Shown: positions 16,336 to 24,461 of the stretch, piece after piece
Numbering within the stretch: position 1 is the first letter of the stretch
How the letters are laid out: every line of letters begins with the position of its first letter
Assembly (NCBI RefSeq): GCF_018398315.1
Contig: NZ_JAHBRW010000001.1
Coordinates: 1,794,001 to 1,858,000, forward strand
Source: Chelatococcus sp. YT9
GTDB lineage: Bacteria > Pseudomonadota > Alphaproteobacteria > Rhizobiales > Beijerinckiaceae
Direction: 5' to 3'
Length of the DNA: 64,000 bases
Made by a program: the position numbers and the translations under genes
The notes under the pieces: model-generated
Databases searched by the model: none
What the model saw: the letters and a program-made list of their open reading frames with translations, nothing else
What the model was told of the DNA's origin: nothing

Positions 16336-17136
16336 ATGCACGATAGAGCGGCCCGTCTGCTGGATAGGCGCCTGCAGGTGGGGCGGGCACGTGTGAGACA
16401 ACCTGTCCTCATGATTCTGCACCAGGAGCATTCGTCTCCCGGACGGGTCGGCCGCCTGATCTCTGCTCAGGGACATCCTCTCGACATCCGCCGGCCGCGG
16501 TTCGGAGATCCGCTGCCGGATACGCTCGAAGCCCACGATGGCGTCGTCATCTTCGGTGGGCCGATGAGCGCGAATGACGACGAGATTTGGCTGCGCGGCG
16601 AGATCGATTGGATCGGCCGTGTTCTCAAGGAGGAAAAGCCGTTCCTGGGCCTTTGCCTTGGCGCGCAGATGCTCGTCAAGCATATGGGCGGCCGTGTCGC
16701 GGCTCATGCCGAGGGGCGGGCTGAAATCGGCTATTTCCCGATCCATCCCACCTTCGCCGGAGAAGACTTCGCGAGGCACCTTGGCGTGCCTTGGCCGTCC
16801 CATGTCTATCAATGGCACCGCGAAGGGCTCGATGATCCTGCCGGTGTGTCGGTCCTTGCGACAGGGACGGACTTTCCCGTTCAGGCCATCCAGGTTGGGC
16901 CGGCCGCCTTCGGATTCCAGTTTCATCCCGAGGTGACGCACGCCATGGTCTATCGCTGGACGACACGTGGTGTGGAACGGCTCGCCTTGCCAGGGGCGCA
17001 GGAAGCCCGGCTCCACCATACCGGACGGTTCATGTATGATGGCGCCATCGCCGCGTGGCTTGACATTTTTCTGACACGTTGGCTGCAGGGAGCGCCGATG
17101 GCGATCCCTGCCACGACGGCGTCCGTGGCCGGTTGA
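16336..17136 (+). CDS. Class I glutamine amidotransferase domain protein
   Basis: A 266-residue class I glutamine amidotransferase, similar to the stand-alone GMP-synthase-like domains. The triad is present as Cys107 (GLCLGAQ), His197 and Glu199 (FQFHPEV). FGGPMSAND near 73-81 forms the oxyanion loop. A partner synthetase domain is absent, so the ammonia acceptor is unknown. The first 20-25 residues are poorly conserved; a GTG at 16393 or ATG at 16411 (MILHQEHSSPG) may be the true start. Confidence 0.87.
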   Translation: MHDRAARLLDRRLQVGRARVRQPVLMILHQEHSSPGRVGRLISAQGHPLDIRRPRFGDPLPDTLEAHDGVVIFGGPMSANDDEIWLRGEIDWIGRVLKEEKPFLGLCLGAQMLVKHMGGRVAAHAEGRAEIGYFPIHPTFAGEDFARHLGVPWPSHVYQWHREGLDDPAGVSVLATGTDFPVQAIQVGPAAFGFQFHPEVTHAMVYRWTTRGVERLALPGAQEARLHHTGRFMYDGAIAAWLDIFLTRWLQGAPMAIPATTASVAG

Positions 17137-17143
17137 TACCGTA

Positions 17144-17794
17144 TCAGCGAGAGATTGTGACCGGCGCGCCTGATTTGGCGATCACGCCATTATAGGCGCC
17201 TGAGCCTCCCTTGAGGCGAGCGACAACGCTGCCGCGGGAATAGAGATAAACCTCGTCGTCGCGCAGATCCCAAGCGTTGACGCTCTGGAGGTCCTTGTTG
17301 GCGCAGCCCGATGTGGATGCCCGATACAGGTCCAGCGACGGGGAGCTCGACAGTGTAACGCGGCACGAGCCGCCGGTCGCCTCGCGGGCGGTCCATGTGC
17401 CGGTGATCGATGTGCGCGATGTCGGCGCACGCGGCGTCGATGCTCCTGAGCTGCCCCCCGGGGTACCAAGGCTTGCCATGTTGTCGGGTTTTGGCTGGCC
17501 AAGCATGGGATCGACGGGAGCAGGTGCGCCGGGCGTCGGGAAGTTCGGATCCGAGGCCACGGATGTGCCGGGCGCTGGCGGTAGGGGGCTCGCAATGACG
17601 GTCGGTGCAGGCCCGGGCGCAATGGGCTCCATATCGTCGCTGAGGGCACGCGAGGAAGCTCCGGGACGGGGCTGAATCGCGCCGCCGGAACGGTCGGAGA
17701 AACGATCGGAGCTTGTGCAGGCACCAAGACCCAGCAGCAACACGGCTGCTACGACTGGCCATTTGGATCCAAAATCACGCACGATCAACTGCAT
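17144..17794 (-). CDS. Omp19-like lipoprotein with AprI/Inh protease-inhibitor domain
   Basis: A ~216-residue lipoprotein. The N-terminal signal ends in LLGLGAC, a lipobox, so it should be lipid-anchored. A Pro/Gly/Ala-rich linker follows, and the last ~95 residues (GTWTAREATGGSC to VTISR) match the AprI/Inh beta-barrel fold that inhibits metalloproteases and is seen in Brucella Omp19. Two Cys in the domain (GGSC and SGCAN) could form the expected disulfide. I chose the ATG at 17794 because the signal peptide then has normal length; an in-frame ATG at 17833 exists. It converges on the amidotransferase gene with a 7-bp gap. Confidence 0.8.
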   Translation of the reverse strand: MQLIVRDFGSKWPVVAAVLLLGLGACTSSDRFSDRSGGAIQPRPGASSRALSDDMEPIAPGPAPTVIASPLPPAPGTSVASDPNFPTPGAPAPVDPMLGQPKPDNMASLGTPGGSSGASTPRAPTSRTSITGTWTAREATGGSCRVTLSSSPSLDLYRASTSGCANKDLQSVNAWDLRDDEVYLYSRGSVVARLKGGSGAYNGVIAKSGAPVTISR

Positions 17795-17935
17795 CCTCTG
17801 CGCTCTCCCGCAAACCCGCCCGAGTTCGGTCAAGACCTGCGTCAGCTCGGAACTCCCTCAATGGTGTGCCTTAAGCAGAGGCATTGAGCAAGCACTGAGC
17901 ACCGTCAACCCTTAACCATGGCTATCAAAATCAGC

Positions 17936-18307
17936 CTATGCGGCTTCGGTATGACAGACGGCCTCGATATTATGGCCGTCCTGATCACGGACGAAAGCAC
18001 CATAATAATTGGGATGATAGTGAGGCCGCAGGCCCGGCGCACCGTTGTCCGTCGCGCCCGCCGCGAGCGCAGCGGCGTAGAATGCGTCCACGATGGCGTG
18101 CGTTTCCGCCCGAAAAGCCACGTGTAGCGGCGGCGAGGTAGGACCACCGGCAGCTATCCAGAAATCAGGCTTCCCGTCACGCCCAAAGCCTGCGGTGGCG
18201 TCCGGAAATTCCATGACCAAGCCATAGCCGAGAGGCGCCAACGCCTTGATGTAGAAGGCTTTGGCCTTGGTATAATCGGAAACCAGAAGGCTCAGATGGT
18301 CGATCAT
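17936..18307 (-). CDS. VOC family (glyoxalase/bleomycin resistance-like) protein
   Basis: A 123-residue vicinal-oxygen-chelate fold protein. It starts MIDHLSLLVSDYTKAKAFY and ends with FVRDQDGHNIEAVCH, giving candidate metal ligands His4, His-68 region (PLHVAF) and Glu near the end (NIEAV). The start at 18307 has a strong GGGAGG site. It sits 58 bp downstream of sdhB on the same strand. Substrate unknown. Confidence 0.85.
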   Translation of the reverse strand: MIDHLSLLVSDYTKAKAFYIKALAPLGYGLVMEFPDATAGFGRDGKPDFWIAAGGPTSPPLHVAFRAETHAIVDAFYAAALAAGATDNGAPGLRPHYHPNYYGAFVRDQDGHNIEAVCHTEAA

Positions 18308-18337
18308 GATTGCCTCCCTTTTGGCCCAGGCAGGCAT

Positions 18338-18356
18338 CCGGGAAGGGCCATCCCGG
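18338..18356 (-). terminator. Possible hairpin downstream of sdhB
   Basis: CCGGGA and TCCCGG form a 6-bp stem with a 7-nt loop in the short gap between sdhB and the VOC gene. There is no U-tract, so termination is doubtful; it could stabilise the sdh mRNA end. Confidence 0.25.
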
Positions 18357-18365
18357 GTCCCGCGT

Positions 18366-19151
18366 TTATACTTGGCGGACGACCATCATCTGCTTGATCT
18401 CCGCGATTGCCTTCGCGGGATTGAGGCCTTTCGGGCACACGTTCGCACAATTCATGATCGTGTGGCAGCGATAGAGGCGGAACGGGTCCTCAAGCTGGTC
18501 CAGACGCTCACCCGTAGCCTCATCGCGCGAATCGATCAGCCAGCGATAGGCCTGCAGCAGCGCGGCAGGGCCGAGATAGCGATCGCCGTTCCACCAGTAG
18601 CTTGGGCAGGAGGTCGAGCAGCAGGCGCAGAGGATGCACTCATAAAGCCCATCGAGCTTCTGGCGGTCCTCATGGCTCTGCCGCCACTCCTTTTCCGGAG
18701 CCGGCGTCGTGGTCTGGAGCCAGGGCTCGATCGACGCATGCTGGGCATAGAAGCGCGTGAGATCGGGAACGAGATCCTTCACCACCGGCATGTGCGGCAG
18801 TGGGTAGATCTTCACGACGCCCTTGCGCTCGACCTCGTCGATGCCCTTGGTGCAGGCGAGCGTGTTGGCACCGTCGATGTTCATGGCGCAGGAGCCGCAG
18901 ATGCCTTCGCGGCAGGAGCGGCGGAAGGTCAGAGTCGCGTCGACCTTGTTCTTGATCCAGATGATCGCGTCGAGCACCATCGGGCCACAATCGTCCCGAT
19001 CCACCGTATAGGTGTCGATCCGCGGATTCTCGCCCGTATCCGGATCCCAGCGGTAGATGCGGAAGTCGGTCGTGCGCTTGGCACCGGCCGGCTTCGGCCA
19101 CACCTTGCCTTCAGTCATCCGGGAATTTTTGGGAAGGGCGAATTCGGCCAT
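18366..19151 (-). CDS. sdhB: Succinate dehydrogenase iron-sulfur subunit
   Basis: The 261-residue electron-transfer subunit of complex II. The [2Fe-2S] ligands lie in [10 protein letters not shown] with a later Cys (TLAC), the [4Fe-4S] ligands in [14 protein letters not shown] and the third cluster ligands in [14 protein letters not shown]. It passes electrons from the SdhA flavin to membrane quinone. Last gene of sdhCDAB; 42 bp separate it from sdhA. Confidence 0.97.
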   Translation of the reverse strand: MAEFALPKNSRMTEGKVWPKPAGAKRTTDFRIYRWDPDTGENPRIDTYTVDRDDCGPMVLDAIIWIKNKVDATLTFRRSCREGICGSCAMNIDGANTLACTKGIDEVERKGVVKIYPLPHMPVVKDLVPDLTRFYAQHASIEPWLQTTTPAPEKEWRQSHEDRQKLDGLYECILCACCSTSCPSYWWNGDRYLGPAALLQAYRWLIDSRDEATGERLDQLEDPFRLYRCHTIMNCANVCPKGLNPAKAIAEIKQMMVVRQV

Positions 19152-19193
19152 ATCCTGAACCTCAACGACCGCCGATAGGGCGCGCCAACGCGA

Positions 19194-21041
19194 TCAATAA
19201 ACGCGAGCCTTGGGCTCGATGTACTGGATCTCGTTCGACATGGTGTAGCTATGCACTGGCCTGTAATCGAGCGCGACGCTCTTCTTCGTCTCGTCGACCC
19301 AGGCCAATGTGTGTTTCATCCAGTTCACGTCGTCGCGGTTCGCATAGTCCTCGCGAGCGTGGGCGCCACGGCTCTCGGTACGGTTGGCCGCACCTTCCAT
19401 GGTCACGACGGCCTGGGTGATGAGATTGTCGAATTCCAGCGTCTCGACGAGGTCTGAGTTCCAGATGAGCGAACGATCGCTGACACCCACGTCCGCGGCG
19501 CCTGTCCAGACTTCCTTGATCAAGGTCCGCCCTTCTTCCAGCACCTCGCCCGTGCGGAACACGGCGCAGTTCGATTGCATGGTGCGCTGCATCTGCAGGC
19601 GGAGCTCGGCTGTCGGCGTGCCGCCGCTCGCATAGCGGAACTTGTCGAGGCGGCTGAGGGCGAGATCCGCCGAATCGGCCGGGAGATTCGCGTGCTTTTC
19701 GCCGGGCTTGACGAGCTCGGCGGCGCGAAGGCCCGCAGCACGTCCGAAAACCACGAGGTCGATCAGCGAATTGGAGCCAAGGCGGTTGGCACCGTGGACC
19801 GACACGCAGGCAGCCTCGCCGAGCGCCATCAGGCCGGGGACGATGAAATCCGGATTGCCATCCTTCAGCGTCACGACTTCGCCGTGGTAGTTCGTGGGGA
19901 TGCCGCCCATGTTGTAGTGCACGGTCGGCAGAACCGGGATCGGCTCCTTGGTGACATCGACACCGGCGAAGATCTTCGCCGATTCGGAGATGCCGGGCAG
20001 GCGCTCATGCAGGACGGCGGGATCGAGGTGGTCGAGGTGCAGGAAGATGTGATCCTTGTCCTTGCCAACGCCGCGACCCTCGCGGATTTCCATGGTCATG
20101 GAACGCGAGACCATGTCGCGCGGAGCGAGATCCTTCACTGAAGGCGCATAGCGCTCCATGAAGCGCTCGCCCTCGGAATTCGTGAGATAGCCGCCCTCGC
20201 CACGCGCTCCTTCGGTGATCAGGCAGCCTGAACCGTAGATGCCGGTGGGATGGAATTGCACGAATTCCATGTCCTGCAAGGGCAAGCCGGCGCGCAACAC
20301 CATCGCGTTGCCATCGCCCGTGCAGGTGTGAGCAGAGGTCGCGGAGAAATAGGCACGGCCATAGCCACCGGTCGCCAGCATCACGAGATGGCCGCGGAAG
20401 CGGTGGAGCGTGCCGTCGTCGAGCTTGAGCGCGATCACGCCGCGGCAGCGGCCTTCCTCATCCATGATGAGGTCGATGGCGAAATACTCGATGAAGAATT
20501 CGGTGTTGTTGCGGACGGCCTGGCCATAGAGCGTGTGCAGGATGGCGTGGCCCGTGCGGTCCGCGGCGGCACAGGTGCGCTGGGCGGGCGGACCCTTGCC
20601 GAAGTCCGTGGTCATGCCCCCGAACGGCCGCTGGTAGATCCGGCCATCTTCAGTGCGCGAGAAGGGCACGCCCCAGTGCTCGAGCTCGTAGACAGCGGCC
20701 GGCGCGTTGCGCACGAGATATTCGATGGAGTCCTGGTCGCCCAGCCAGTCCGATCCCTTGACGGTATCGTACATGTGCCACTGCCAGTTGTCGGGGCCCA
20801 TGTTGGCGAGGGAGGCGGCGACGCCGCCCTGGGCGGCGACCGTATGCGAGCGCGTGGGGAAGACCTTGGTGATGCAGGCGGTTCGCAGGCCAGCCTGGCT
20901 GCAACCCACCGTCGCGCGCAGGCCGGCGCCGCCGGCACCGACGATAATCACATCGAAGGTGTGATCGGTGATCGGATAGGCACGACCGTTGATGCTGGGC
21001 GTCGATGCGCCGAAGGTCGTGGTCTGGGACGCCTGAGCCAT
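19194..21041 (-). CDS. sdhA: Succinate dehydrogenase flavoprotein subunit
   Basis: The 615-residue FAD-binding catalytic subunit, oxidising succinate to fumarate in the TCA cycle. The dinucleotide-binding segment [10 protein letters not shown] is near residues 36-45, the covalent-FAD histidine lies in [10 protein letters not shown], and the active-site region [21 protein letters not shown] is present. Normal length. It follows sdhD by 3 bp. Confidence 0.97.
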   Translation of the reverse strand: MAQASQTTTFGASTPSINGRAYPITDHTFDVIIVGAGGAGLRATVGCSQAGLRTACITKVFPTRSHTVAAQGGVAASLANMGPDNWQWHMYDTVKGSDWLGDQDSIEYLVRNAPAAVYELEHWGVPFSRTEDGRIYQRPFGGMTTDFGKGPPAQRTCAAADRTGHAILHTLYGQAVRNNTEFFIEYFAIDLIMDEEGRCRGVIALKLDDGTLHRFRGHLVMLATGGYGRAYFSATSAHTCTGDGNAMVLRAGLPLQDMEFVQFHPTGIYGSGCLITEGARGEGGYLTNSEGERFMERYAPSVKDLAPRDMVSRSMTMEIREGRGVGKDKDHIFLHLDHLDPAVLHERLPGISESAKIFAGVDVTKEPIPVLPTVHYNMGGIPTNYHGEVVTLKDGNPDFIVPGLMALGEAACVSVHGANRLGSNSLIDLVVFGRAAGLRAAELVKPGEKHANLPADSADLALSRLDKFRYASGGTPTAELRLQMQRTMQSNCAVFRTGEVLEEGRTLIKEVWTGAADVGVSDRSLIWNSDLVETLEFDNLITQAVVTMEGAANRTESRGAHAREDYANRDDVNWMKHTLAWVDETKKSVALDYRPVHSYTMSNEIQYIEPKARVY

Positions 21042-21044
21042 GAC

Positions 21045-21440
21045 TTAAATCCCGAAGGCGATCTTGAGAACCGCAAAGGTCGCAGCCGCGCCGATGACGA
21101 CGGCGAAGAAGGTGTTGGCGATCACGGCGACGACCTTGGCACCTTCAGAATGCACATAGTCCTCGATGATGACCTGCATGCCGATGCGCATATGGATGAC
21201 GCCCGACAGGATGAAGAGAAGCAGCAGGATGGCGATCAGCGGCTGGCTGATGGCCAAGCGCGCGGCTTCGAAATCCCTTCCCGCCACCGAGACGACAATG
21301 ATGATGAAGGCGATCGCCAGCGGCACGTTGGCGACGGCGGTCAGCCGCTGCAGCCAGAAATGTTCCGTGCCGGATTTCGCCGAGCCGAGGCCACGGACGC
21401 GGCCGGCCGGGGTGCGAATGGAGAACTTGAACTGTGACAT
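21045..21440 (-). CDS. sdhD: Succinate dehydrogenase membrane anchor subunit D
   Basis: A 131-residue membrane anchor with three hydrophobic helices. HFWLQRLTAVANVPLA near 28-43 and HMRIGMQVIIEDYVHSEG near 92-109 carry the residues that form the quinone and heme sites in alphaproteobacterial SdhD. Second gene of the operon. Confidence 0.95.
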   Translation of the reverse strand: MSQFKFSIRTPAGRVRGLGSAKSGTEHFWLQRLTAVANVPLAIAFIIIVVSVAGRDFEAARLAISQPLIAILLLLFILSGVIHMRIGMQVIIEDYVHSEGAKVVAVIANTFFAVVIGAAATFAVLKIAFGI

Positions 21441-21449
21441 GGCGCTTCC

Positions 21450-21863
21450 TCAGCTCAGGCTCAGGCCGACGGCCCACACGAGAAGCGTGAGCACAGCAGA
21501 CGCGATGAGGCTGCCTTGGGCAAGCAGGAGGCGCTCCTTCGGCTCGAATCCACGACCAAGATCCCACATGAAATGGCGAAGGCCGCCCATCATGTGGTGG
21601 AGCAACGCCCAGGTGTATCCGAACAGGATGAGGTAGCCCAGCCAGGATCCCATGAACCACTGCACCCATTCAAAGGCGCGGGGGCCGCTCGCCAGGGCGA
21701 CAAGCCAGATCACCAGGAGCAGAGTGCCGACATAGAGTGCGCTACCGGTAACACGGTGCGCGACCGACATCGCCATCGTCCAGGTCCAACGCCAGACTTG
21801 CAGATGGGGAGAAAGAGGCCGGCTGTGAGCCGGTTGGGACGTGGGCGCTTTGGCCTCGGCCAT
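21450..21863 (-). CDS. sdhC: Succinate dehydrogenase cytochrome b556 subunit C
   Basis: A 137-residue membrane anchor from the ATG at 21863, which has CGGAG 7 bp upstream; the frame stays open to 21983 but that extension has no support. It contains RPLSPHLQVWRWTWTMAMSVAHRVTG, the SdhC signature, and a later HHMMGGLRHFMWD with a heme-ligand His. First gene of sdhCDAB. Confidence 0.95.
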   Translation of the reverse strand: MAEAKAPTSQPAHSRPLSPHLQVWRWTWTMAMSVAHRVTGSALYVGTLLLVIWLVALASGPRAFEWVQWFMGSWLGYLILFGYTWALLHHMMGGLRHFMWDLGRGFEPKERLLLAQGSLIASAVLTLLVWAVGLSLS

Positions 21864-22013
21864 GGGCGGTCTCCGGAGACCTCTCGGAACAGGTGGGTAG
21901 TCTAGAGTTAGTCGAAGTTGTTCCGGTTGGTACTCAATATGGGCGGCAATCGCAATGCAGTAACGGGGGTGGCCTGGTGACAAAATCGAAATTCTGTCAT
22001 TTTCCGCGCCTGA

Positions 22014-22042
22014 CGATATGCCTTACTGCGTGGATCCGTCAA
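22014..22042 (-). promoter_or_regulatory. Possible promoter of sdhCDAB
   Basis: On the minus strand TTGACG (22042-22037) is followed after 17 bp by ATATCG (22019-22014), about 150 bp before sdhC. It lies directly after the stop of the preceding gene. The -10 match is weak. Confidence 0.3.
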
Positions 22043-22045
22043 AGT

Positions 22046-22537
22046 TTACAGAACGTTGGCCGGGATTGTCGGCCACGGCCGTTTCCGACCGGCCGATAGC
22101 CCAACACCGGCTGCCACGGCGGCCGCAGTCGTGATTTTCACATCCGCAACAGACAGGAGCCCGTCGGCAGGCGTGTCTTCGTCGGCTACGATGATGACGC
22201 GATAGCCGAGGCTGACTGCTTCGGTGGCACCTCGTATGAGGTGAACAGGATCGCTGGCGGTTGCGAGGACCATGGTCGTGATGCCGGCTGCCGTTAGGCG
22301 AAGATCAAGCCCGGTTTCGGAGAAAATGCCACCCACGCCATAGACCATCACTGGGATATCCGCATCCGCGCCCTGAACCGGGTCATGCATCGGCGTCAGG
22401 ATGGCGCGCGGCATGTCCGCTGCGCGCCAGGCGGAAATCAAAGCGGCCAGCGGCTCTTCCCTGAGTGCAGGCGCGGCTGCCCCCGCGCTGAGAACGATGA
22501 GGGCGGTGTCCTGCGGCAGGCGAACTGGCGTCGTCAT
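22046..22537 (-). CDS. Isochorismatase-fold protein lacking catalytic residues (probable pseudoenzyme)
   Basis: A 163-residue protein that reads as a shortened cysteine-hydrolase/isochorismatase domain. The C-terminal half (FSETGLDLRLTAAGITTMVLAT, then EAVSLGYRVIIVADEDTP) matches the fold well. The triad does not: the first-strand Asp is replaced in ALIVLSAG, the Lys is missing in GVGGIFSETG, and the Cys of the usual TDVCV is replaced in SDPVHLI. It should not hydrolyse by the family mechanism. It starts 24 bp after folD on the same strand, so it may be cotranscribed with it. Function unknown. Confidence 0.7.
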   Translation of the reverse strand: MTTPVRLPQDTALIVLSAGAAAPALREEPLAALISAWRAADMPRAILTPMHDPVQGADADIPVMVYGVGGIFSETGLDLRLTAAGITTMVLATASDPVHLIRGATEAVSLGYRVIIVADEDTPADGLLSVADVKITTAAAVAAGVGLSAGRKRPWPTIPANVL

Positions 22538-22561
22538 GGCCCTGGTCCGTAATGGGGTGAG

Positions 22562-23455
22562 TTATACGGCGACATCTTCGAGGCCGCGGCGCAGGCGCGC
22601 GGCGGTCAGGGTGTTCCTCAACAGGCAAGCGATGGTCATCGGGCCAACCCCGCCAGGGACGGGCGTGATGGCGCGGGCCTTGCCAGCCACGGCGTCGAAT
22701 TGGACATCGCCGATGAGACGCGTCTTTCCCTCGCCGAGTTCTGGCGCTGGGATGCGGTTGATGCCGACGTCTATGACAATGGCGCCGTCCTTCACATGGT
22801 CGGCACCGAGCATGTTGGGCCGGCCGACGGCTGCAACGAGGATGTCGGCACGGCGGCAAACCCCCGCGAGGTCGCGCGTTCGTGAGTGGGCGATTGTCAC
22901 GGTGGCGTTCTGTTGAAGAAGCAGCTGGGCGATGGGCTTGCCGACAAGATTGGAGCGGCCGACAACGACAGCGTCAGCTCCGGAGATGTCCGGTGCCACT
23001 GAGTTGATGAGCATCATCGAGCCGAGCGGCGTGCAGGGCACAAGCCCGACACGGCCGCTTGCGAGGCGCCCTGCGCTGGCATCGGTCAAGCCGTCGACGT
23101 CCTTGAGCGGATCAATGGCGGCAATGACCGGCGTCGCGTCGAGCCCTCGCGGCAGGGGGAGCTGGACCAGGATGCCATCGACTGCGTCGTCGGCATTGAG
23201 ACCTCGCACCAGAGCTTCCAGATCCTGCTGGCTCACGCTCGCCGGCAGCTTGTGCTCGATCGAGCGCATGCCGACTTCGACCGTCTGCTTCGCCTTCGAC
23301 CGGACGTAGACCTGGCTCGCTGGATCATCGCCCACCAATACGACAGCGAGGCCGGGAACCTGCCCAACAGATGCATCAAAAGCGGTCACGGCTCGTGTGA
23401 GCCGTTCGCGCAAGCCGGCTGCGAAAGCCTTGCCGTCGATAATGGTCGCGCTCAC
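22562..23455 (-). CDS. folD: Bifunctional methylenetetrahydrofolate dehydrogenase/cyclohydrolase
   Basis: The 297-residue cytosolic enzyme interconverting methylene-, methenyl- and formyl-tetrahydrofolate with NADP. Visible motifs are [14 protein letters not shown] near 49-62 (with the catalytic Lys), QLPLPRG near 97-103, the nucleotide site [11 protein letters not shown] near 163-173 and [10 protein letters not shown] near 271-280. The start overlaps the DUF167 stop by 4 bp. Confidence 0.96.
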   Translation of the reverse strand: MSATIIDGKAFAAGLRERLTRAVTAFDASVGQVPGLAVVLVGDDPASQVYVRSKAKQTVEVGMRSIEHKLPASVSQQDLEALVRGLNADDAVDGILVQLPLPRGLDATPVIAAIDPLKDVDGLTDASAGRLASGRVGLVPCTPLGSMMLINSVAPDISGADAVVVGRSNLVGKPIAQLLLQQNATVTIAHSRTRDLAGVCRRADILVAAVGRPNMLGADHVKDGAIVIDVGINRIPAPELGEGKTRLIGDVQFDAVAGKARAITPVPGGVGPMTIACLLRNTLTAARLRRGLEDVAV

Positions 23456-23841
23456 TGATCTGCTCCTCGATCACCGGTCTGCGATAACATACCGAGCATT
23501 TCAGTAAGGCGCCCGGTGATATCCGTTGCATTGCCGGCCAGCGCTATCGTCTTGAGACGCATACGATGCCCGCTTTTCAAGCTGGCCGCTGAGGCCGGCA
23601 GCCCGGCCGCTTTCGCCAGCATCGTCAAAAGTGCGGCGTTGGCCGCGCCGTCTTCGGCGGCAACCCGGACGCGCGCCTTGATGACCGCGCGTCCATCCGA
23701 CAGAACAGCGATACCGTCGAGAGCATCACGTCCCCCCCGCGGCGTCAGGCGCACGCTGACGATGAGGGTGCCTGTCTCGTCGGCACGCCAAGGATATGTC
23801 TCCAAAGAAGGATATACCTCAGAAGAGGATGCTGTAGGCAT
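23452..23841 (-). CDS. DUF167 (YggU-type) family protein
   Basis: A 129-residue small protein of unknown function. [16 protein letters not shown] and [30 protein letters not shown] are the family's conserved blocks. It lies between a YggT-like membrane protein and folD, an arrangement seen in many proteobacteria, and overlaps the yggT 3' end by 23 bp. Confidence 0.9.
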   Translation of the reverse strand: MPTASSSEVYPSLETYPWRADETGTLIVSVRLTPRGGRDALDGIAVLSDGRAVIKARVRVAAEDGAANAALLTMLAKAAGLPASAASLKSGHRMRLKTIALAGNATDITGRLTEMLGMLSQTGDRGADQ

Positions 23842-24109
23842 ATTCCCGGATCAGGCTGGAGATGAACCACAGCAACAGCAGCAGAATCACCGGCGAGATA
23901 TCGACGCCGCCGAGATTGGGAAGGATATTGCGGATCGGTCGCAGCGCGGGTTCCGTAATCTGATACAGAAAATTGCCAATGGCCCGCACGATATCATTGC
24001 GCGGATTGATCACATTGAAAGCCACCAGCCAGCTCATGATCGCCGAGGCGATGACGAGATACGAGTAGATATCGATGACGGTAAGAAGGAGATTGATGAA
24101 AGAGATCAT
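23819..24109 (-). CDS. YggT family integral membrane protein
   Basis: A 96-residue protein with two hydrophobic helices (near 5-30 and 70-90) flanking the conserved loop [26 protein letters not shown]. YggT proteins are linked to membrane or osmotic functions but are not well characterised. The start at 24109 begins [13 protein letters not shown], the normal family N-terminus; the upstream frame extension is not supported. Confidence 0.92.
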   Translation of the reverse strand: MISFINLLLTVIDIYSYLVIASAIMSWLVAFNVINPRNDIVRAIGNFLYQITEPALRPIRNILPNLGGVDISPVILLLLLWFISSLIREYAYSILF

Positions 24110-24244
24110 GGGCGCGCCTGACGTTGCATCACCGGGTCTGTGTAGCCGTGGTATCCCGGCGGCACAAGAATTCAACGCGAAAGGCGGGGCCGCGTTTGGC
24201 GCAGGTCGGTCTTGAACAATTCGTCTGAGGGCGGGTTTGGACGA

Positions 24245-24273
24245 TTGACATTGCCTATGGAGGCGCCCTACAA
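24245..24273 (+). promoter_or_regulatory. Promoter of tRNA-Ala
   Basis: TTGACA (24245-24250), a 17-bp spacer and CTACAA (24268-24273) end 20 bp before the tRNA. This is a near-consensus housekeeping sigma promoter at the expected place. Confidence 0.7.
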
Positions 24274-24293
24274 CGCGCAAACCCGCCGGGTCG

Positions 24294-24369
24294 GGGGCTG
24301 TAGCTCAGATGGGAGAGCGCTGCAATCGCACTGCAGAGGTCAGGGGTTCGATTCCCCTCAGCTCCACCA
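24294..24369 (+). tRNA. tRNA-Ala (anticodon CGC)
   Basis: A complete 76-nt cloverleaf. The acceptor stem pairs GGGGCTG with CAGCTCC, the D stem GCTC with GAGC, the anticodon stem CTGCA with TGCAG around the loop ATCGCAC, and the T stem AGGGG with CCCCT around TTCGATT. The anticodon CGC reads GCG alanine codons. The 3' CCA is encoded. A short AGCCT/AGGCT hairpin follows directly (24369-24383). Confidence 0.97.
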
Positions 24370-24461
24370 GCCTTCTAGAGGCTATCTGGAATTTCACTCC
24401 GATCAATAAAAGTTCTCCGCACTGCTCGGCTTGCGCCGAGCCTGTCCGCGCGGCCACGTTC

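Noticed and set aside
20250-21437. 395-codon open frame opposite sdhA/sdhD
   Set aside because: Antisense shadow of two canonical complex II genes.
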